A stretch of 64,000 bases of DNA. Origin: Yponomeuta sedellus (taxonomy: Eukaryota > Arthropoda > Insecta > Lepidoptera > Yponomeutidae). Location of the stretch: positions 6,219,410 through 6,283,409 of the forward strand of contig OW203750.1 in assembly GCA_934045075.1 (NCBI GenBank). The letters are read 5' to 3'. A program made the position numbers and the translations under genes. Positions 58,970 to 64,000 of this stretch are shown here, one piece after another; the stretch's first letter is position 1; each line of letters opens with the position of its first letter. The notes under the pieces are model-generated. The model saw only the letters and a program-made list of their open reading frames with translations, was not told the DNA's origin and ran no database searches.

Positions 58970-59222
58970 GAGGGCATAGGAACGCTTCCGTGCTTCGCAA
59001 GGCACCTTAAGTCATTGCTGCCGGCTGCCATGTGATGGCAGTCGTTAAGCCATTTAGAGGCCTTATGGGCGGATCGATAACATCTGACAGTAAGGCCCGT
59101 CACTATCTTACAACCACCAACCCGGACTTGGCCCCGTTGCGGAGTATGGCCTAACCGACGACCTTCCTGCGATGCAGGAAGAGACCCGTGCCCCGGTTGT
59201 GGGGACATACAAAGGTTTGATA
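58970..59222 (+). mobile_element. 5S-SINE, head lost
   Basis: AACGCTTCCGTGCTTCGCAA to GGGGACATACAAAGGTTTGA. Confidence 0.88.
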
Positions 59223-59884
59223 TCAGACAGAAATACCACGACTCTGAGTACCTTTCTGTCTCTCCCTTCCGTCATACAGGCGTGAGACTATTGCTATGTA
59301 CAGGGAAAAGCGGGTGATCGTGCTCTTCCACTATAAAGGGAATTTTCCTGCCGGGCAGATCGTATGCCTGGGGACGGCCGGTCCGTTATATTTATGGTAT
59401 GTCATGTGAAACACTGATTGCGCGATGCAGGAATGTTGGAGTTGTGCGCGCGCAGACTTGACATGTGCTCGCCACAAAATGTACCTAATGTTGAATTTTT
59501 TTCACGAGTAAAAACACAAGCGAAGTATTAAACGAGAAACGAGGCGACACGAACCTTCGTCATGAAAATCCGGAGCACAAAGGCCGAATTAAAACTAACG
59601 AGTAACGGTATAACGGTTTGTCGTTACGTTGTAGCGCCAAAATTTCGCATCGTCGTTACCTTGACATTTAATTTTCCGCAGCGGGCGGTTAGGTAGTTAT
59701 ATATAATTTTGTGTTAAATAAAAGTAACTGGATGAACAAGCTTCTCTCGTTAAGTTACACACCGACATGTTTATATAATAAAGTATGATGTTACTGACAT
59801 TATACTAGAAAGCTATCTCGGCAAACTTTGTGCTGCCACAGAATTCAATTCAATTTATTTCAACATAAAGAATTTACGTTCTAT
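59223..59884. other. Unassigned intergenic sequence
   Basis: Includes the inverted copy (59445-59485) of the 10076 repeat and a TTTCAACATAAAGAATTTAC word at 59855 from the 57600 family. Confidence 0.35.
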
Positions 59885-60199
59885 TTCGTTATCGACATCA
59901 ACCCGTGTATGTCCCCACTGCTGGGGCACGGGTCTCTTCCTGCATCGCAGGAAGGTTAGGCCATACTCCACCACAGGGGCCAAGTCCGGGTTGGTGGAGG
60001 ATTGTAAGACAGTGGCGGGCCTTATTGTCAGAAGTTATCAAGCCGCCCATAAGGCCTCTGACATGGCTTAACGACTGCCATTAATGACAGCCGGCACCAA
60101 CTGCTGAGCGTGCCTTGCGAAGCACGGAAGCGCTCGACAAAAATGCCACCAGCGGTAGTCACGGTACGGTCCCCTATCCTGTGCCTGGCCGCGCCTTTG
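59885..60199 (-). mobile_element. 5S-SINE, head partly lost
   Basis: ATCGACATCAACCCGTGTAT to CCTATCCTGTGCCTGGCCGC. Confidence 0.9.
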
Positions 60200-60327
60200 A
60201 CCCTTGGAGATGCCCATATCCAGGGGGGCGAGTCTCTAAAATGCATAGTTGTTCAATAGAGTCATATAAGCCCGGTAATGGACTCTTCATTCGCACTATA
60301 GGTAGTCTAGTAACCAATCGTACTACA

Positions 60328-60422
60328 GTGGTATAACCCGTGCTACTTAACTCGGCGCCTCGCGCGATTCGATCTCCTTCGGGAGGCAGCGATGCCTATT
60401 TAATCTGCGCGGGTTATACCTC
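60328..60422. repeat. Short foldback with GGTATAACCCG ends
   Basis: GTGGTATAACCCG left and CGGGTTATACCTC right, about 90 bp. Confidence 0.6.
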
Positions 60423-60671
60423 TGCAATGATTTTGTACTGCTATTGCTTTATATTCTACGAAATTGAGACAAATAACAACCAATGTAGTGCTTACCTATA
60501 CCTTTCAATCGAAACGCTATATAAGTATTAGACTGTAGGGCCAGGTATGAATGAATGGAGACTGATTTATGTTATAAAATAAGCCTAAACAAAAATTCTC
60601 TCTTCCTGGGACAAGGCTCGAGCTCTGTATAAAAAATGTGATGTTGTAAAACGTTTTATAAATAACTTTTA

Positions 60672-60918
60672 GTTTAAAAACCTATTTAGAGGCTAAAAAT
60701 TTCACCCATGTCGGGATTCGAACCCGCAACCTCTGGCTATCCGTGCCAGCGCTCTACCAATTGAGCCAGTGGGCGACTCACGGCATCAGTGAAATTTCGA
60801 ACCTCTTTACACTATTCTCTGTATGTATGTTGCGGGTTCGAATCCCGGCATGGGTGAAATTTTAAGCCTCTAAATAGGTTTTTTAAATTGTCCTTAGCAC
60901 GGGTAAGTGCATTATTAT
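60672..60918. mobile_element. T309 minus copy facing a plus 3' end
   Basis: A complete minus tRNA-like unit at 60705-60780, then TGTATGTATGT and a plus T-arm (TTGCGGGTTCGAATCCCGG) with the CCTCTAAATAGG end. Confidence 0.85.
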
Positions 60919-61190
60919 TTGAAACTAGGTATGTCTCGATCAAACAATCTTAGCTGAAAACACTATAAATCGCACTCGTAGGTCTAAGAGCGATACCACA
61001 TGGGCGTTGCGGATACGCTGCGTCGCCGCAACGCAGAAATTTCAATCCAGTGATGCCACACAATGCGAAAAATGTATGTGAGTTTTTGAAAAATGTATGT
61101 TATTACGAAATATACATAATTGTTGTGTTATCATACGTATGTAAGTTTAAATTAGTATTGTATCCATTATTTAACTGTCTTGTTAACTTC
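60919..61190. other. Unassigned sequence
   Basis: No feature recognised. Confidence 0.4.
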
Positions 61191-61192
61191 AC

Positions 61193-61435
61193 GCTAACTG
61201 TGAAGGAAAACATCGTAAGGAAACCCGCGGCTTATTGACTAGTCTTTCCTGTGGGCTAGGCCGACTAAGCTGTCAGGATGGTATGGGTGCTGGGCAAGCC
61301 TACACCACCTATAAAACCATGTCACAGGCACTACGGCGTCGGAGTGGTCCCTTCACCCATCTAGTGTGAATGAACGCTGGACGCTGTATAAATCATCTCA
61401 TTAAGTAGATGCAAAAAGGCCAATATTATTATTAA
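61193..61435 (+). mobile_element. SINE-C, 5'-truncated
   Basis: ACTGTGAAGGAAAACATCGT to AAAAGGCCAATATTATTATT. The tRNA head is missing. A GGAGTGGTCCCTTCACCCAT block is shared with 18649. Confidence 0.88.
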
Positions 61436-61709
61436 CTTTAAAAGTTTTAATAGGCAACATGTCTGCGAAACAATTAGTGTCAAGCTAGTTGAGCCTATGA
61501 TTTTATACATAGGGTTGTAAAGATACTGACACTTAATTAAATTAAGAACTTTTGAAACGAACTGCTGCCACCCAGGCGTAGCGTCGCTGCATCAACGCAG
61601 TACCTCCGGCGTCACAGCGTTAATGTAGGATATAATTGTAATTGGTTCAGCTTGGGTAGTGCAGCGACGCTAGAAACTGGCAATATTTAACTTAGATATT
61701 AATTAGCCT

Positions 61710-62145
61710 CTTCTTCTTCTTCTTCAGTCTATATTATGTAGTCTACTGCTGGACATATTATGTAGTCCACTGCCCTCCCTTAATGAGCGCAATAGCGCCC
61801 TGTCTTCAGCTTTCCGCATCCAGCATCTGCCGGCAGTTTTTCGCAAATCGTCGTCCCACTTCGTCGTCCTACACTACGTTTGACGAGTCGCGGTCTCCAC
61901 TCAAGAAAACGTTTACTCCAATGGTTGCCGGTTCTTCTCGAGATATGGCCAGCCCACTGCCACTTCAGCTTGCTGATCGATAACTTTCGTTCTCTGTCGG
62001 ATGCATTCGTTACGAATCCTATCCTTCAGAGAAACTCCAAGCATAGCTCTCTTCATAGCTCGCTGAGTGACTTTGAACTGGTGGACCAGCCCTTTCGTGA
62101 TTGTCCATGTCTCGGCTGCGTAGGATTAGCCTCTGCATCTACGAA
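61710..62145 (-). pseudogene. RTE-like LINE RT C-terminus, degenerate
   Basis: Minus strand: AYAAETWTITKGLVHQFKVT, QRAMKRAMLGVSLKDRIRNE, CIRQRTKVID, then TTKWDDDLRKTAGRCW and ALLRSLREG, with stops and frameshifts. The end contains a duplicated ATTATGTAGTC(T/C)ACTG word. Confidence 0.8.
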
Positions 62146-62149
62146 ATGA

Positions 62150-62262
62150 GATGATTTACACAGCGTCCAGTGGCATCTTCATTCACACTAGATTGGTGAA
62201 GGGACCACTCCAATACTACAGTGCCTGAGATATGGTTTCAAATGGTGTAGGCTTAAATAAAA
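62150..62262 (-). mobile_element. SINE-C fragment
   Basis: GATGATTTACACAGCGTCCA and GGTGAAGGGACCACTCC, the reverse of the SINE-C body. Confidence 0.8.
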
Positions 62263-63420
62263 GGGTATGCAATAAAGAGTATCAATATAATCTCGCCTTT
62301 TACATGTTATTTCTTATGTGTCCTGTTAAATGTTCGGGTGCAATTAGTCCAGTCCTGTCCTGTGAAGTGAAACCTAGGAAATACAGGTGTGACTAAATTT
62401 AATTTGAGAGTTCTTGTCATATTTGAGTTGTTTGATAAGATCTTTAATTTATGAAATCTACCATACCATTCAGTGTAATAATTTACATGTTGTACACTTC
62501 ATATCCATTCACCTTGTGCCTTTCGTGGGGTGGAAGCTAAATAATGCTTAACAGATTTTTGTTTGATTACAACTGCGGTGTTCTCTTTTTAAAATCCGCT
62601 AACTTTTATTTAATTCAGTGAGAACAAGGACGGGCTGAAAATCAGCGCTATGATGATGCATGCACTCGCAGCACCTAGCTGAGCCCTATCCTTTTTATCA
62701 CAATTATTGTCACTATTTTTCCATAGTATTCATGTGTTCTCTAATCTGTGTGTGATAAATAAACATTTTTCAATTTCAATTTCAATTAAGTATAATAATA
62801 ATGTAATCTAAAAAAACAGCGGCTTTAGTCAATCGTGTACGTTACTCCACGTCTCCGCTCAGTTGACGCAGCGCTAACGCAATGCACAGACAACGCCCGT
62901 GTGGCCCCCCTCTTACCGGGGGCATGAGGCGGGGGAGGGTTGGCCGAAACTGACCAATCAGAGAGCAGATAAAACCTTTCATAATGCCTGAAAACCTTGA
63001 ATATACATGCACTGATAAGAACCAGCTAAGGTACATATGATTGTAACGAAGCCTGTATTGGAATTTCAATTTTATTTCAATAGAAATATGTGTCGTTGCT
63101 GCTTGGACGTCACTGTGGTGGATTATTTTCTGGTTACCTCCCCCGTTGTGATAAAAGTGTTAAATCTGCGGTCACCAGTTTGCTAAACGGTGAACTGTAC
63201 CTACGTTGTCAGGTGGCCATAACATTATGCTATTGTGTGTATTGTTACTGAATACCTACTTTACTGAAGATTTTATTTTCTTTTGCACGTATTTCGTTTA
63301 GTCCCGAATGGTTGTTGATATGATGATCGGAAAGTTGCACAACAATATGCTTTAACATAATCTAATACGATAATACTATTTTTATTTTTAATGACATGAT
63401 ATGATTAATGAAGATTATTA
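62263..63420. other. Unassigned; GC-rich patch at 62840-62960
   Basis: 62875-62955 has GCCCCCGGTAAGAGGGGG-type complementarity (CCCCCCTCTTACCGGGGGC). GACCAATCAGAGAGC at 62950 resembles a CCAAT context. No gene model could be supported. Confidence 0.3.
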
Positions 63421-63424
63421 TTAT

Positions 63425-63830
63425 TCTTTTTAATGCACTAACCCGTGCTAAGGACAATTTTAAAAACCTATTTAGAGGCTAAAAAATCCACCCATGCCGG
63501 GATTCGAACCCGTGACCTCTGACTATCCGTGCCAGCGCTCTTACCAACTGAGCTAATCAAAGAATATAATCATGTGGGTACAACGATATCATTCCGATGT
63601 AAAACCTAACTGCAAAGTAGGTACTCGGGGCTGCAAGTGATGCAAATTACTTCAGCCAGATGTGGCTGCCTGTACATAAAATAGAGAGTATTGTTAAGAG
63701 GTTCGAAATTTCACAGATACCGGTGAGTCGCCCATAAGCTCAGTTGGAAAGAGCGCTGGCACGGATAGCCAGAGGTGGCGGGTTCGAATCCCGGAATTTT
63801 TTGCCTCTAAATAGGTTTTTAAATAATCTA
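63425..63830. mobile_element. T309 head-to-head pair, nearly complete
   Basis: A minus left half with tRNA-like unit (63495-63556, GGATTCGAACCCGTGACC) meets a plus copy starting ATAATCATGTGGGTACAACG at 63568 and ending at the CCTCTAAATAGG motif. The plus unit lost its acceptor 3' side (CCCGGAATTTTTTGCC). Confidence 0.85.
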
Positions 63831-64000
63831 ATACGACATTTTATTATGTGACCTCCCGAAAAGTCGTTCGAGTCACGTGGTAAAAAACGCGCCAGTCGGA
63901 TCGGACTGAGACTGTGACGTCACAAATTGCACGTAACACCTTATAACGTATGGAGCGTTGATCAGTATTTGAGTTATCTTCTAAAATAACTATTTATGGA
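63831..64000. other. Window edge, no feature recognised
   Basis: No exon or repeat could be assigned in the last 170 bp. Confidence 0.4.

Overview
This is a window of moth or butterfly (Lepidoptera) nuclear DNA. The evidence is AT-rich sequence, spliced genes with GT-AG introns, a very high density of interspersed repeats, repeat families typical of Lepidoptera (the 'crumbling' non-autonomous Helitron-like elements, the GTTCCGT...CTTGGCCGG family, SINEs carrying the GAAGGAAAACATCGTGAGG core) and a 5S-rRNA-derived SINE like HaSE3 described from Helicoverpa armigera. No species can be assigned. I aligned everything by eye. Family names such as RTE-like or CR1/jockey-like are inferences from motifs.

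Genes. (1) 3165-4553, minus strand: an intact single-exon MOSPD2-like gene with a CRAL-TRIO domain, an MSP domain and a C-terminal membrane anchor. (2) 11745-27624, plus strand: a complete eight-exon galactose-1-phosphate uridylyltransferase (GALT) gene encoding 351 aa. All splice phases join, and the introns are filled with transposons. (3) 39903-40109, plus strand: a probable first coding exon of an unrecognised proline-rich protein. It ends in a GT donor, and I could not find its later exons. (4) 22059-23789, inside GALT intron 6: an intact reverse transcriptase ORF from a 5'-truncated non-LTR retrotransposon.

Repeats, with the labels used below. '5S-SINE': about 360 bp, head derived from 5S rRNA, about 25 copies or fragments. 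'T309': a 309-bp tRNA-like element ending in the GCCTCTAAATAGGTTTTTAAA motif, about 18 loci, many of them tandem or head-to-head. 'SINE-A', 'SINE-B', 'SINE-C' and 'SINE-D': four tRNA-headed SINE families, first seen at 638, 18275, 18649 and 54404. 'HelA', 'HelB' and 'HelC': three short families with Helitron-type ends (5' TC, 3' hairpin plus CTAG, A/T target). 'RTE-like': 3' ends of LINEs with TATG or GATA tails. 'LINE-Z': the 3' tail shared with the intact RT at 22059. 'CR1-like': a third LINE family seen as C-terminal fragments. There are also several foldback MITEs.

Layout. 1-3 kb Helitrons and SINEs; 3.2-4.6 kb MOSPD2; 4.6-11.7 kb mostly repeats; 11.7-27.6 kb GALT with nested repeats in its introns; 27.7-39 kb repeats, with (GTAT)n, a (TA)n cruciform and a SINE-core minisatellite; 39.1-40.1 kb a degenerate tandem array and the orphan exon; 40.1-64 kb an intergenic or intronic repeat field with many nested insertions. 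The two recognisable cellular genes are housekeeping genes (lipid and membrane-contact biology; Leloir pathway). Nothing suggests they act together. The window is most informative for transposon nesting: several insertions can be bounded exactly by target-site duplications or by an empty paralogous site.
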